Shown: positions 16,096-25,405, counted from the stretch's first letter. The stretch: DNA of 64,000 nucleotides from Candidatus Poseidoniales archaeon (GCA_009887095.1 QXYC01000023.1:62001-126000), one strand, 5' to 3'. The notes: generated by a model not told the origin, from the letters alone. Program-made: numbers and translations.

Positions 16096-17255
16096 TCGAG
16101 TGCACCTCCGAGGCGAGTTTGCTTTGGATGTATTTCTCCGTCTTTGCAGATGAGGACGCCACCCATTCCATTGACATAGAAATCACTGCCTTCAGGTGCG
16201 CCAACAAGAATGTCGTCATCATCTGAAATCATGACTTCGCCATCTTTGACCAATGAGGTCATGAAGGTCGTCAAATTGTTTGAGTAAAGCATGCTTGATG
16301 TGGTAGCAAGCGTCCCGGGTAGGTTCGAAGTTCCGACGATGATGACGCCGTTGTCGGTCGTGATAACTTCGCCTTGAACTGTGTCTTCACAGTTGCCTCC
16401 AACATCTGCGTTCATGTCAACCACAACAGCACCGGACTTGAAATTTTGAACGGCTGTTGATGGAACCGTGATGGGGGCAGGTCGGCCGAAGATTCGAGCG
16501 GTTGTGACAATGATATCTGCGTCAGCAGCAACACCACAAACTGTGTCGTTGACCTTCTGAATGAATTCAGGTGTCAATGGTTTTGCATACCCAGATTCAT
16601 CTTCGAAGTCATCCATGCCATCGACTTCGATAAAGCGCCCACCGACAGATTCGATTTGCTCAGCGGCGGACTTTCGAACATCGGATGCAAACACAACAGC
16701 ACCGAGGCGCTTGGCGGTTGCAATCGCCTGCAAGCCTGCGACGCCGCTGCCCATGATGACGACCTTGGCGGGTCGAATGGTTCCCGCTGATGTTGTCATC
16801 ATTGGAATCCCCTTTGGGACTTGGGCTGCACCAAGGAGAACCGCTTTGTAACCAGCGAGGTTGTCCTGAGATGAATTGACGTCCATGGATTGCGCTCGTG
16901 AGAGGCGCCGAGGAATCATGTCCATCGACAGAAGGGTAACCCCTGCTTTCACGCAGGCTTTGACATGCTCCGGATTTCGGAATGGATCTGAGACACACGC
17001 AAGGTTTGCTCCTTGTGAAATCCCGTCAAGACCCGGGAAACGGATGCAGACAATGTTTGCACAGCCAAGTGCGTCCGCACGAGAGCCAATGGTTGCACCT
17101 GCAGCTTCGTAGTCACTGTCGTGATAATTTGCCGCTTTTCCAGCACCGGTTTCAATCACCACATCAAAGCCAGCTTTCAGCAATTTCTTCATGCTTGAAG
17201 GAACGATTCCAACACGAGTTTCGCCTTCAGGTTCCATTGGTACGCCGAGTTTCAT
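16092..17255 (-). CDS. pntAA: NAD(P) transhydrogenase subunit alpha 1 (NAD-binding)
   Basis: Soluble domain I of transhydrogenase that binds NAD(H). The 387 residues open with GVPMEPEGETRVGIVPSS as in alanine dehydrogenase/PntA relatives. RLSRAQSMDVNSSQDNLAGY (about 118-137) is the hinge and nucleotide-contact loop, and VVIMGSGVAGLQAIATAKRLG (from about 165) is the Rossmann GxGxxG. It heads the pntAA-pntAB-pntB operon; upstream is a 208-base region shared with divergent mdh. The complete set implies that this cell makes NADPH from NADH using an ion gradient. Confidence 0.97.
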   Translation of the reverse strand: MKLGVPMEPEGETRVGIVPSSMKKLLKAGFDVVIETGAGKAANYHDSDYEAAGATIGSRADALGCANIVCIRFPGLDGISQGANLACVSDPFRNPEHVKACVKAGVTLLSMDMIPRRLSRAQSMDVNSSQDNLAGYKAVLLGAAQVPKGIPMMTTSAGTIRPAKVVIMGSGVAGLQAIATAKRLGAVVFASDVRKSAAEQIESVGGRFIEVDGMDDFEDESGYAKPLTPEFIQKVNDTVCGVAADADIIVTTARIFGRPAPITVPSTAVQNFKSGAVVVDMNADVGGNCEDTVQGEVITTDNGVIIVGTSNLPGTLATTSSMLYSNNLTTFMTSLVKDGEVMISDDDDILVGAPEGSDFYVNGMGGVLICKDGEIHPKQTRLGGALE

Positions 17256-17463
17256 CTTGTTGCCTCATGCCCAATCCCCACGAATGTGGGTGTGGGATGT
17301 TTTTGTCCAACGGAAGGGGGTTTTTAGACAACTCGCTTAGGATGACTGAATTATTTCAGCGGATTGACAAACCAAGATACCATCTCGGAAGATGCTGTGC
17401 TTCATTTTCAACCATGTTCCTTATGGAGGTCCTTTAACTGGAACAATCAACGAAGGGACCACT
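17256..17463. promoter_or_regulatory. Divergent promoter region between pntAA and mdh
   Basis: One of the longer gaps in the window. It contains a small inverted repeat CTGAATTATTTCAG at 17346-17359 (5-base arms) and a G-rich stretch at 17321-17330. GGAGGTCC at 17423-17430 is SD-like but lies over 30 bases before the mdh ATG. No RNA gene is recognised. Confidence 0.4.
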
Positions 17464-18402
17464 ATGGCGAGTAACCGAAGAAAAATTGCAGTGATTGGAG
17501 CAGGAAATGTCGGCGCAACATGCGCATTTGTTTTGGCTCAGATGAAAATTGCCGATGTGGTCATGCTTGACATCTATGAAGGATTTGCAAAGGGCAAGGC
17601 CCTCGACATGTCCCAGAATGGACAAGTTTTGAATTACGACGGCGCCATCACAGGCACTGCCAACTACGAGGACATTGCCGGTGCAGAAGTTGTCGTCGTT
17701 ACTTCCGGGTTCCCACGACAACCTGGAATGACCCGAGAAGACTTGATCGCCAAGAATGCTGGGATTGTTCAGCAAGTTGGTGAAGGTATTCGAGACCACG
17801 CTCCTGAAGCAACAATCATCATGGTCACAAATCCACTCGATTTAATGACCTACCACATGCAAAAGGTCACAGGATTCCCTGCAAACCGAGTCTGTGGTCA
17901 AGCTGGTGTGCTTGACAGTGCACGCATGACCCACTTCGTTGCAAAGGCTGTTGGATGCTCAGAAGAAGATGTTCAAGCAATGGTTCTCGGCGGCCACGGT
18001 GACACCATGGTGCCACTCCCACGCTTCACGACGGTTGGCGGGATCGCTATTACACACCTTCTCGATGCAGAAACCATCGATGCGATCTGCAAGCGCACCG
18101 CATCCGGCGGCGGAGAAATTGTCAAGTTGCTCGAACGTGGCTCTGCTTTCTATGCACCAGGTTCAGCGGCTGCCATTATGGCAGAAGCAGTTTTGAACGA
18201 CCGAAAGCGTTTGATTCCAGCATCAGCACACCTCACTGGACAATATGGTTTGGATGATGTGTACATCGGCGTACCAGTCATCCTCGGTGCAGGTGGCATT
18301 GAACGTATTCTTGAATTGGAACTTAGCGAAGAGGAACTCGCTTCACTCCAAGGCTCTGGAAACTTCTACAAGTCACAACTTTCCGAACTTCTTGGCTACT
18401 GA
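17464..18402 (+). CDS. mdh: Malate dehydrogenase
   Basis: Interconverts malate and oxaloacetate with NAD(H) in the citric acid cycle. The 312-residue protein shows KIAVIGAGNVGATCAF (NAD-binding), TSGFPRQPGMTREDL where the arginines of the mobile loop mark malate rather than lactate specificity, TNPLDLMTYHM, and VLGGHGDTMVPLPR with the catalytic histidine. I placed the start at 17464 (MASNRRKIAVIG); an in-frame ATG at 17392 would add 24 residues that do not fit the family. It ends immediately against the convergent ygfZ-like gene with no gap. Confidence 0.96.
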   Translation: MASNRRKIAVIGAGNVGATCAFVLAQMKIADVVMLDIYEGFAKGKALDMSQNGQVLNYDGAITGTANYEDIAGAEVVVVTSGFPRQPGMTREDLIAKNAGIVQQVGEGIRDHAPEATIIMVTNPLDLMTYHMQKVTGFPANRVCGQAGVLDSARMTHFVAKAVGCSEEDVQAMVLGGHGDTMVPLPRFTTVGGIAITHLLDAETIDAICKRTASGGGEIVKLLERGSAFYAPGSAAAIMAEAVLNDRKRLIPASAHLTGQYGLDDVYIGVPVILGAGGIERILELELSEEELASLQGSGNFYKSQLSELLGY

Positions 18403-19104
18403 TTACACTCTGATGATGGCCAGTGAATGGCTTTCGCCCTTCGTTGTAATCTCAGAGGGTTGAACATCGTCATTTGCTACAATTGACAAAGTTCGTCCTT
18501 GCTTTTTCCTGCTGATCATCCGAGTCAATACTTCTTGGCCGATGTAACATCCTTTGGAAGGGTGGATGTCTTCTGAAAGACCACATGCAAGCGCATGGTG
18601 TTTCGACGTAATTTCATAGCCAGCCCATGGAACGCACTTTTTGATCCGCCATGTGTGAAATGATTCCAAGTTTTCCACTGACTCAACATGCTTTCCTGCG
18701 GTTGCAACGATGAGGTCATAACCACTCTCTAGGTGGCCAACGGTCACACCATTTTCCGCCGAATGTAATCCAAGGTTTGCCTGCTCATGTCCGAAACGAA
18801 TGTAAAATTCATTGTTGGCAGTTGCATCAAAGATCGAAACATCTTGTCCCAATATACGAGGGGATACATGTGCGTGGAGGGCTTCCCAAAATGGTGCGTG
18901 GCTTACACAAGCAACAAACTCACCCATGTGGAAAAGTGCCACACGATCGATGACCTTCGCAGTGGTTGTCGTAAACGTCGTCTGTTTGCATTCACCTTTG
19001 CGTAAATCGTGCACACGATTTGTCGATAACCCGTCAATGAAAGTGAGCACATCCGCGCCGCGCCAAACACTCAGATGGCCTTCTGAGTAACGGGCCGTTT
19101 GCAT
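18403..19104 (-). CDS. ygfZ: YgfZ/GcvT-like folate-binding Fe-S maturation protein (short)
   Basis: YgfZ-family proteins use tetrahydrofolate to support assembly or repair of certain Fe-S enzymes. The diagnostic KGCYIGQE motif, with its key cysteine at about 186, is present, as is the N-terminal FIDGLSTNRVHDL pattern of the GcvT fold. At 233 residues it lacks most of the usual C-terminal beta-barrel. It lies 10 bases downstream of an A-type Fe-S carrier gene, which supports the Fe-S role. Confidence 0.88.
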   Translation of the reverse strand: MQTARYSEGHLSVWRGADVLTFIDGLSTNRVHDLRKGECKQTTFTTTTAKVIDRVALFHMGEFVACVSHAPFWEALHAHVSPRILGQDVSIFDATANNEFYIRFGHEQANLGLHSAENGVTVGHLESGYDLIVATAGKHVESVENLESFHTWRIKKCVPWAGYEITSKHHALACGLSEDIHPSKGCYIGQEVLTRMISRKKQGRTLSIVANDDVQPSEITTKGESHSLAIIRV

Positions 19105-19114
19105 TTACTCTCCC

Positions 19115-19495
19115 TCATGCGAAGGATTCGCCGCATCCACATGAGGAGTCAGCGTTTGGATTGTTGATTTTGAAACCGCCGCCCATAAGTCGGTCGACAT
19201 AATCAATTTCGATTCCATCGAGGAGATGGCTGGAAGCATTAGGGACGAGGACTCTAAATCCATTGATGTTGACTTCTTGACAGGATTGGTCGGTCTCTTC
19301 GATGATTTGTAGATCGTACATGTAGCCGGAACAGCCGCCAGACAAAACGCCGACAAGGAGTGCCATGGAACGGTCCTCCCCAAAGGCATCTGCAAGCATT
19401 GTTTGTGCTTTATCCGAGATGGTCAATGAGACCTCGACGACATCAGGTTGGACCACTTGAATGGGTCCAGCGGTTTCACAGGTTCCACAGTCCAT
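19115..19495 (-). CDS. erpA: A-type iron-sulfur carrier (IscA/ErpA/HesB family)
   Basis: Delivers Fe-S clusters to target proteins. The 126-residue chain has the family core LTISDKAQTMLADAF, the first cysteine ligand in LSGGCSGYMYDLQI, and the C-terminal pair in SSCGCGESF. DRLMGGGFKINNPNA is the conserved loop before the CGC. About 20 N-terminal residues including DCGTCET are extra and cysteine-bearing. It precedes ygfZ by 10 bases, forming a small Fe-S biogenesis unit. The exact subfamily (IscA, ErpA or SufA) cannot be settled from sequence alone. Confidence 0.92.
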   Translation of the reverse strand: MDCGTCETAGPIQVVQPDVVEVSLTISDKAQTMLADAFGEDRSMALLVGVLSGGCSGYMYDLQIIEETDQSCQEVNINGFRVLVPNASSHLLDGIEIDYVDRLMGGGFKINNPNADSSCGCGESFA

Positions 19496-19531
19496 GATAA
19501 TCGCACGGGTGACTCGCCTAAGAACCTGCGC

Positions 19532-20932
19532 TCAAAGAGCCGAATCAATCTGTTCAGTTTTACATTGAATCTCAAAATGACATGAATCAGTTCCGTCGCT
19601 TGTGCACACTCGATCCTTGGAGAGGACGTCGACTTTGTGTCGAACCATCACGATGCCTTGTAAGACACCTTCATCGAGATGACAAAACATGCCGCCGACG
19701 GTGGGCTTTCCACCGCAGGCGCCTCCGTTCCGAACCACGACAGATTCTGGCGGCATTCCTTTCGTAACGATTTCACCCATGCCGAGTTCGCGCCATTCTT
19801 CAGTTAAGTGAGTCCAAAATTGTTCATCGTCCTCAACACTGCTCCACTTGTTAGCAAGCTCTTGTCCGATTCGTATGCCCACGCCCCCTAAGACATCATT
19901 GAGGTCGATTCCTAACATGGACAGGGCTGCTGCCTGAGGATTCTCTTGGACGGGGATTGGATCGCCAGAACGTCGCAAGAATGCATTTGGCGTTGATAAT
20001 GATCCATCAACACTTTGCTCAAGGGATGTTCGCAAGCGTTCGTAATACGACCCTTCACCTAAGTTGAGCCGTAATGGTTCGATAATTTTCCCCTCAGTCA
20101 GTCTTGCCTTTGCTGCTCTGTAAGACGTTCCTGCACCCCATTGAATGGCCATCAGTTCAAGTTGTGCTGCGAGGAAGGCTTTCGATTCGATCAAGAGAGC
20201 GCTGTCATTTTTGCCGCGCCCTGTTGGTGTTTTCTCCACATTGATGAATTGGAGGCCAACTTCATCGTCGACATACACGCCCTGAATGCTGAAATCTTCA
20301 TGGTGTCGAACTTCGATTCGATTGTCTAAGTCATCGAAGAACTTGACGGTTTTTTCGTTTAAGGATGTTGAAATTTTCACAACAACGCCCCGATTCACTG
20401 CTTCGATCATGGCTTCAAAGGCAACCGACCGTCGAAGGTGGAATATTCCCCAATGCCCAAGCATCATCCATACTGATTCTTCAGCTTCGCTGAGAATTGA
20501 CTGTAGATTTGCCATGATTGCATGACGGTCTTTCAGGACAGTGAAGTTTGGTTCTTGATTCCCATTGTCATGAGAAAGAAGTGCTATGTGTGCATCGGAT
20601 TTCATTTCACCCAGATGTTCCTGCATCCGACGGAGATCCATCTCTGATTTGCGGATTAACAAATCAAACACTTCTTCAATTTTAATTCCTAGGAATCGCA
20701 TGGGTTTGTCAAGCGTTGCTTTGATGAGGCCCATGTCCTGCATCTTTCTCAGTGAATTATATGCATCCATCCGTGATATGCCGATTCGCTTGCCAACTTC
20801 GCTTGCTTTTGAGGGCGGGTGGGTTGCTAAATCCATCACAATTTGAGCATGCTTTGCTTCCATTCCACACTCGACGAGTCGAGCATGAATGTCCATACTT
20901 GCAGTTTTTGACACAAAAGCACCTCTGTTCAC
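19532..20932 (-). CDS. TrmB-like regulator with C-terminal V4R-like domain
   Basis: A 466-residue probable transcription regulator. The N-terminal helix-turn-helix (about 22-85: HPPSKASEVGKRIGISRMDA, then LRKMQDMGLIKA) is TrmB-like. A coiled segment (RKSEMDLRRMQEHLGEMK) and a phospholipase-D-like middle domain follow. The last 150 residues (GIRIGQELANKW, FCHLDEGVLQGI, KDRVCTSDGTDSCHFEI) resemble V4R domains, which bind small hydrophobic ligands and often carry metal-binding cysteines. The start is GTG at 20932, overlapping the stop of the TPR gene (GTGA); ATG at 20896 is an alternative. The combination suggests ligand-controlled transcription; the ligand is unknown. Confidence 0.8.
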   Translation of the reverse strand: MNRGAFVSKTASMDIHARLVECGMEAKHAQIVMDLATHPPSKASEVGKRIGISRMDAYNSLRKMQDMGLIKATLDKPMRFLGIKIEEVFDLLIRKSEMDLRRMQEHLGEMKSDAHIALLSHDNGNQEPNFTVLKDRHAIMANLQSILSEAEESVWMMLGHWGIFHLRRSVAFEAMIEAVNRGVVVKISTSLNEKTVKFFDDLDNRIEVRHHEDFSIQGVYVDDEVGLQFINVEKTPTGRGKNDSALLIESKAFLAAQLELMAIQWGAGTSYRAAKARLTEGKIIEPLRLNLGEGSYYERLRTSLEQSVDGSLSTPNAFLRRSGDPIPVQENPQAAALSMLGIDLNDVLGGVGIRIGQELANKWSSVEDDEQFWTHLTEEWRELGMGEIVTKGMPPESVVVRNGGACGGKPTVGGMFCHLDEGVLQGIVMVRHKVDVLSKDRVCTSDGTDSCHFEIQCKTEQIDSAL

Positions 20933-23622
20933 TTGCGACGAGCCTTTCGAGCCCGTTCCTTCTGGAGAATCGAACAGCGACGAATTTGATCCCTTGCACG
21001 AGCAACCTCATCTTGTTGCAAACCGCGTGGGATGGATTGCTCGAAGCATTTGATCGCATCAGGGTACCGTTCCATCTCTGCGTAAGCGCTGCCCATGTTG
21101 TAGAGGGTCTTGCCACGTACTTCAGCAGGTCGTATGAGCATGGCTTGGTGGTATGCTTCGACACACTTTGGGTATTGTTCTAGGTAGTAGTAGGCGTTTC
21201 CTTTGCCGTTGAGAATGCGAATCAACATGTCATCATCATTCGCAAATGATGGAAGCGCTCTGTCAAATGACGACAAGGCCTTGTCGAATTTACCATCATC
21301 GATCAATTGAACGCCTTGATTGTACCAAGCAATATCTTGGTTGGCAATGGACATTGAGTTCACTTCACCTGGCGTTGTGAGGGCAACTCGAGATGCAGCA
21401 TCAAGGGCGGCTTTTGCCAAATCGACTTCTGGTTGTGGTGCTTGTTGTGCAACCAACGGTCGTGCTTCGATTGGTTGCATTAGAATATCACTTGAAGCAT
21501 CATAGGTTGCTTGCACAGGAGCAGGTTGAGTGTTGAATTCTGGCGCTTGGGGTTCGTTGTTCAAACCGAGTGCTCCCATGTAAAAGTCAGCTGCTGCTTC
21601 ATCGGGGTTCGGGGGCACCTGAGGTGGAACAGGTACATTTGTTGGAGGGGCGAAGGCACCTGTTAGGGCTGGTGCTGCCACTGCTGGCGCCTCTGCAACA
21701 GGGGTGGTCATCAATGCATCAATTGGCGGTGCGGGCTCCATTCCCATTGCAGGTACTGGTGCTGGTGCAGGTACTGGTGCATGTTCTGGCGGTGCTGCGA
21801 CTGGAGCAGTTTCTTGCTCCAAACCGTTTGCCTTCGCATGACATTTCTGAGCGGTTTCTAAGTCACCTGCATTTTCGAGTGAACGTGCGAGTCCGCGCCA
21901 ATTGTCGGCATTCTGTCCATCGTTTTGGATGAGGGAGCGCCATAGGGTGACCGATTGAACATGATCGTTTGCTGCAGAATAGGCTCGGGCATGAAGTTGA
22001 GATTCTCCTTGGCCAAGCAATGTGATTGCTTCTTGGGCCATTTGAGGTCCTTCAGGGAGTGTGGGTGGAAGTCCTTGCGATGCTTCGAGGACATGGGCTT
22101 CGCCTTCTGCAAGTCCAATGAGAACTTCCACGAGTTGATGGCGAACTTCGTTCGTTGGATCCGCAGTGATAACCGCCCTTGAGGCCGTGAGATAGCGCTC
22201 TATGTCACCGACTTCGTAGCAAAGCATGCTACATTTGAGGGCTGCTTTGAGGTATGTGGGTTGAGCATTGAGTGCTTGCATGTAGGCATCGATTGCTTTG
22301 GATGAATCTCCCCTGCGCTGATGAATCGAACCAAGGTTGAACCATCCGCTCGCTTGAGTTGGGTCGAGTGTTTGTGCATGCGTCAACGCACCAATGGCGT
22401 GATCGTCGAGATCCAATCGAGCCATTGCGCCTCCGGCGATTCGCCACGCACCAGCGTGTTGTGCGCCAATCGTTTTCAAATGGGGTTTGAGAAGGTTGAG
22501 TGCATCACCCGGGGCTCCTGCTCGAATCATCTGAGTCGCTTCCTCGACAAGTTGGTCGAGGTCCACCGTTGGTTGTGCTGGCGCCACTTGGGGCGCTGGA
22601 GCCGGTTCAGGTGCGGCGGTAGGAACGGGTTGGACTTCTTGAACAGTGGTTGCTGTTGGTTCGACCACAGGTTCAGGTTCGTCGTGAAGCAATGCTGGTT
22701 GGCCTTGAAGTGTCACTTCAACGACTTCTGTTGCTGCAACGACTTCTGCCGCCGCCATCAATTCGCTGAATTCAAGATTTTCATTCCCATCATCATGGTG
22801 GACGGCCTCTGCAAGAACAGCTTCCCTGTCAGTTGCACCGGTTTCTTCCATGACCTTCTTGACTTGTGCTTCGCTGAAGGTTTGGGTCGGCTCAATAACT
22901 GGCATTTCTTCAATTTCCACAGATTCTATGCTGCCTTTGCACCGAGATTGAAGTTCGGTCAGCGTTGGGTGACCTGGGAAGAACACAAGGGCTCTCGAAG
23001 CCATTTCATAGGCACCGACTTCATCGCCAATCCGCTCGAGGAGGATGGCGAGGTTGGCCGTTGCTGGCGCATGTTCTTCATTGAGGTCGAGACAAATTTG
23101 GAAGGCTTGTCGAGCGCCACGGGCATCTTGTTGGGCTTCGAGCAAGACGCCTCGGTTGAACCAAGCCATGTCACACGACGGGTCGAGTGCAATGGCTTTG
23201 TTGAAAGCCACGAGGGCTTCTTTTGGATTGTCATTGCGGGAATTCTCTTCACCTTCTTGGAGCAAGGCGGCGACCTCTTCTTCGATTGTTGCCTCTTCGT
23301 CTTCTTGAGGTGCGTTCATGTGCGCATATGCTTCAGCGGCGTCTACTAATTCTTGCTTGTTGAGGTAGCCGTTTTCATCGCCATCCATCGTTTTGGCAAA
23401 TTCGATGAATCCATTTTCATCTTCAATGTTCTGAGCAACAATGACCTGTCGCATGACCTCGTCAGAGTATCGCTTTTCTGGGGTCGGAGTCGGTTCCTCA
23501 GGTGCCATAGAGATCCCTGCTGACTCCAAAGCGGCTGCCATCGAATCGAGAACTGAATCAGCGACAACGTCTTCGGCACCTTCTGGTTTGGACGGCTCTG
23601 GTTGAGTGTTGTCGGTGTCCAT
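20929..23622 (-). CDS. Large TPR repeat protein with EF-hand motifs
   Basis: An 897-residue, probably cytoplasmic scaffold. Residues 80-92 (DGDENGYLNKQEL) form an EF-hand loop, with a second weaker one near 275 (DDGNENLEFSELM). TPR units recognisable by alanine/tyrosine patterns occur near 125-220, 360-500 and 790-880 (AWFNRGVLLEAQQDARGARQ, GWFNLGSIHQRRGDSSKAID). A proline/alanine linker at about 600-680 is encoded partly by two 14-base direct copies at 21749 and 21767. It probably organises protein complexes in a calcium-dependent way. It is the first gene of a unit with the TrmB-like, A-type carrier and YgfZ genes. Confidence 0.85.
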   Translation of the reverse strand: MDTDNTQPEPSKPEGAEDVVADSVLDSMAAALESAGISMAPEEPTPTPEKRYSDEVMRQVIVAQNIEDENGFIEFAKTMDGDENGYLNKQELVDAAEAYAHMNAPQEDEEATIEEEVAALLQEGEENSRNDNPKEALVAFNKAIALDPSCDMAWFNRGVLLEAQQDARGARQAFQICLDLNEEHAPATANLAILLERIGDEVGAYEMASRALVFFPGHPTLTELQSRCKGSIESVEIEEMPVIEPTQTFSEAQVKKVMEETGATDREAVLAEAVHHDDGNENLEFSELMAAAEVVAATEVVEVTLQGQPALLHDEPEPVVEPTATTVQEVQPVPTAAPEPAPAPQVAPAQPTVDLDQLVEEATQMIRAGAPGDALNLLKPHLKTIGAQHAGAWRIAGGAMARLDLDDHAIGALTHAQTLDPTQASGWFNLGSIHQRRGDSSKAIDAYMQALNAQPTYLKAALKCSMLCYEVGDIERYLTASRAVITADPTNEVRHQLVEVLIGLAEGEAHVLEASQGLPPTLPEGPQMAQEAITLLGQGESQLHARAYSAANDHVQSVTLWRSLIQNDGQNADNWRGLARSLENAGDLETAQKCHAKANGLEQETAPVAAPPEHAPVPAPAPVPAMGMEPAPPIDALMTTPVAEAPAVAAPALTGAFAPPTNVPVPPQVPPNPDEAAADFYMGALGLNNEPQAPEFNTQPAPVQATYDASSDILMQPIEARPLVAQQAPQPEVDLAKAALDAASRVALTTPGEVNSMSIANQDIAWYNQGVQLIDDGKFDKALSSFDRALPSFANDDDMLIRILNGKGNAYYYLEQYPKCVEAYHQAMLIRPAEVRGKTLYNMGSAYAEMERYPDAIKCFEQSIPRGLQQDEVARARDQIRRCSILQKERARKARRK

Positions 23623-23729
23623 GAGTGGTTCCCCGCCCTAAAGGGATAAAGTATGTCGCATAAGGATTGCTTCTTGATGCGTTCCATTTGCGACCCTATA
23701 TTGAAATGCCTCCGTACCGACGACCGCTC

Positions 23730-24278
23730 ATGAGCGAACAACCCCTGCGCGTCCTTGGACTCTCTGGCGAATACCGATCCACATCAAAGAGCGGAATGAT
23801 GGTGAACCATGCACTGAATCTTGCAAAGGAGTCCGGCGCTGAAGTGTTTTTTTGGGATTGCAATGAGAAACCATTGCCTTTCGTAGGTGAAGACGGATGC
23901 TGGGAAAATGCGAATGTCAAGGAATTTCAAGAACTTGCATCGTCATGTGATGCCTTTCTCGTCTGCTCTCCAGAGTACCATGGTACCATGTCAGGCGTTA
24001 TGAAGAATACATTTGATTGGCTCTACGACAAACACATTGGAGGCAAATCTGTCGGTTTGATGTGCACGCTCGGAGGAATGCAGAACTCCAACACCCTCAA
24101 TCACATGAGAATCATGCTTCGTTGGCTTCACGCTTGGCCAGTACCAGAACAACTCGCCGTTGGGCATGTCAAAGAAGCATTTGACGACGATGGGGAATTG
24201 ACAGACGAGGCCACGAAAGAACGACTGAAGTCCCTCGTCGACTCAGTGTTGAACGCTGCTACGATGTTGAAAGCTTGA
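23730..24278 (+). CDS. NAD(P)H-dependent FMN reductase family protein
   Basis: A 182-residue flavodoxin-like reductase of the SsuE/azoreductase group. LGLSGEYRSTSKSGMMVNHAL matches the phosphate-binding loop of FMN, SPEYHGTMSGVMKNTFDWL is the highly conserved PEYxxxxxGxxKNxxDW motif, and MCTLGGMQNS the third flavin contact. Start candidates are 23706 and 23730; I use 23730 (MSEQPLRVLGLSG). It is the first gene of a short operon with an FGE-fold protein and ArsC. The presence of arsC nearby could hint at arsenic metabolism (ArsH is in the same superfamily), but this is too short to call ArsH. Confidence 0.88.
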   Translation: MSEQPLRVLGLSGEYRSTSKSGMMVNHALNLAKESGAEVFFWDCNEKPLPFVGEDGCWENANVKEFQELASSCDAFLVCSPEYHGTMSGVMKNTFDWLYDKHIGGKSVGLMCTLGGMQNSNTLNHMRIMLRWLHAWPVPEQLAVGHVKEAFDDDGELTDEATKERLKSLVDSVLNAATMLKA

Positions 24279-24283
24279 GACAC

Positions 24284-25045
24284 ATGTCAACACAGCGCCC
24301 TTTCTTTGAGGATGATTTTGGAGGCAAGTACCTTCTCGTTGAACCGGGATTGTTTGTCATGGGCGATGCGCTTGGCAATGGGCCGAAAAGCGAACGCCCC
24401 TCTCACGAGGTTACGATCTCGGAACCGTACTTTCTTGGTGAACGCCCAGTGACGCAAGCCCACTGGCAAAGCATCATGGACGACAACCCGTCAAAGTTTA
24501 CTGATGGATGGGCAGCAGGGCTGCGACCGGTGGAGACGGTATCTTGGTTGGATGCTCAAGCATTCATCACTCGGTTAAATGAACGCGATGGCGAATCCGT
24601 TCGACTTGGGTTCACGGGGGAATGGAGGCTTCCGAGCGAAGCAGAATGGGAATACGCAGCTCGTGCCGGGACTTCATCGAGGTGGCCCTTCGGCGACCGG
24701 GATTCGGAATTGAATGACTACGGTTGGCACGCAGGTAATTCGGGCGCAAGCACTCGTGAAGTTGGTCAAAAAAAGGCCAATCCATGGGGTTTCCTCGATC
24801 TGTACGGCCAAACTGGTGAATGGTGTCAAGATGATTATGCAGCTACCTATGCTGGCCATGGCGGTACACAACACCCCCATCACGATGAGAAAAGCCTCCG
24901 AAAAATCCACCGGGGTGGTTCGTGGTTTACCGAATCGGATTCGACTCGAAGCAGGGCGCGTGCATCTGCTCCGGCGACTCAACGAAGTGATGGAATTGGT
25001 CTTCGACTTGTTTGGGCACCCCGAAATGCAAATGTACCAACATGA
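24284..25045 (+). CDS. FGE/sulfatase-modifying-factor fold protein without catalytic cysteines
   Basis: A 253-residue protein with the formylglycine-generating enzyme fold: GLFVMGD, PSHEVTISEPYFLGERPVT, RLPSEAEWEYAARAGTSSRWPFGD, NPWGFLDLYGQTGEWCQDDY and HRGGSWF are standard. True FGE has two copper-binding cysteines shortly after GGS; here the stretch reads GGSWFTESDSTRSRARAS, with none. It is thus unlikely to make formylglycine and may belong to the wider family that binds metal or sugar or does other oxygen chemistry. ATG at 24284 lies 5 bases after the previous stop. Confidence 0.82.
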   Translation: MSTQRPFFEDDFGGKYLLVEPGLFVMGDALGNGPKSERPSHEVTISEPYFLGERPVTQAHWQSIMDDNPSKFTDGWAAGLRPVETVSWLDAQAFITRLNERDGESVRLGFTGEWRLPSEAEWEYAARAGTSSRWPFGDRDSELNDYGWHAGNSGASTREVGQKKANPWGFLDLYGQTGEWCQDDYAATYAGHGGTQHPHHDEKSLRKIHRGGSWFTESDSTRSRARASAPATQRSDGIGLRLVWAPRNANVPT

Positions 25046-25057
25046 GGAGAACAGGTC

Positions 25058-25405
25058 ATGATGGTGCTCTATCATAATCCACGTTGTTCTAAATCTCGTG
25101 CGGCGGTTGCGTTGTGCGAAGCATCCGATTTGGATGTAGAAATTCATCTCTATTTGAAAAATCCACTTCCGGAAGAGGTATTGCAGGATGTTCTCTCCCG
25201 TTTTGATGGCCCGGTTTCTACAGCAATTCGTACAAAAGATGCCAAATTCAAGGAGGTTGACGCGACATCGCTCGATCTTAATTCGCTCGATTCAGTCGTT
25301 GGTTTTTTGTCAACACACGGGCATTTGATGGAACGACCGTTGTTGGACACGGGGGTCATCAGCGTTCTTGGCCGGCCAATAGAGCATCTTGAGGCTCATC
25401 TTTAG
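25058..25405 (+). CDS. arsC: ArsC-family arsenate reductase-like protein
   Basis: A 115-residue thioredoxin-fold protein. YHNPRCSKSRAA carries the catalytic cysteine, AIRTKDAKFKE the first conserved arginine, and HLMERPLLDTG plus VLGRP the second arginine and C-terminal signature of glutaredoxin-linked ArsC/YfgD. It would reduce arsenate or act as a related thiol reductase. It is third in a plus-strand run behind the FMN reductase and FGE-fold genes. Its last 47 bases overlap the 3' end of the convergent PqqD-like gene. Confidence 0.88.
   Translation: MMVLYHNPRCSKSRAAVALCEASDLDVEIHLYLKNPLPEEVLQDVLSRFDGPVSTAIRTKDAKFKEVDATSLDLNSLDSVVGFLSTHGHLMERPLLDTGVISVLGRPIEHLEAHL

Noticed and set aside
22321-23349. 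Plus-strand frame of 342 codons opposite the TPR gene
   Set aside because: Composition is cysteine/phenylalanine/arginine-heavy with no recognisable motifs, while the minus strand has clear TPR and EF-hand patterns.
23655-23663. Shared GTCGCATAA with the inverted repeat at 46731
   Set aside because: A single 9-base match without the second arm; could be chance, so not called a regulon site.
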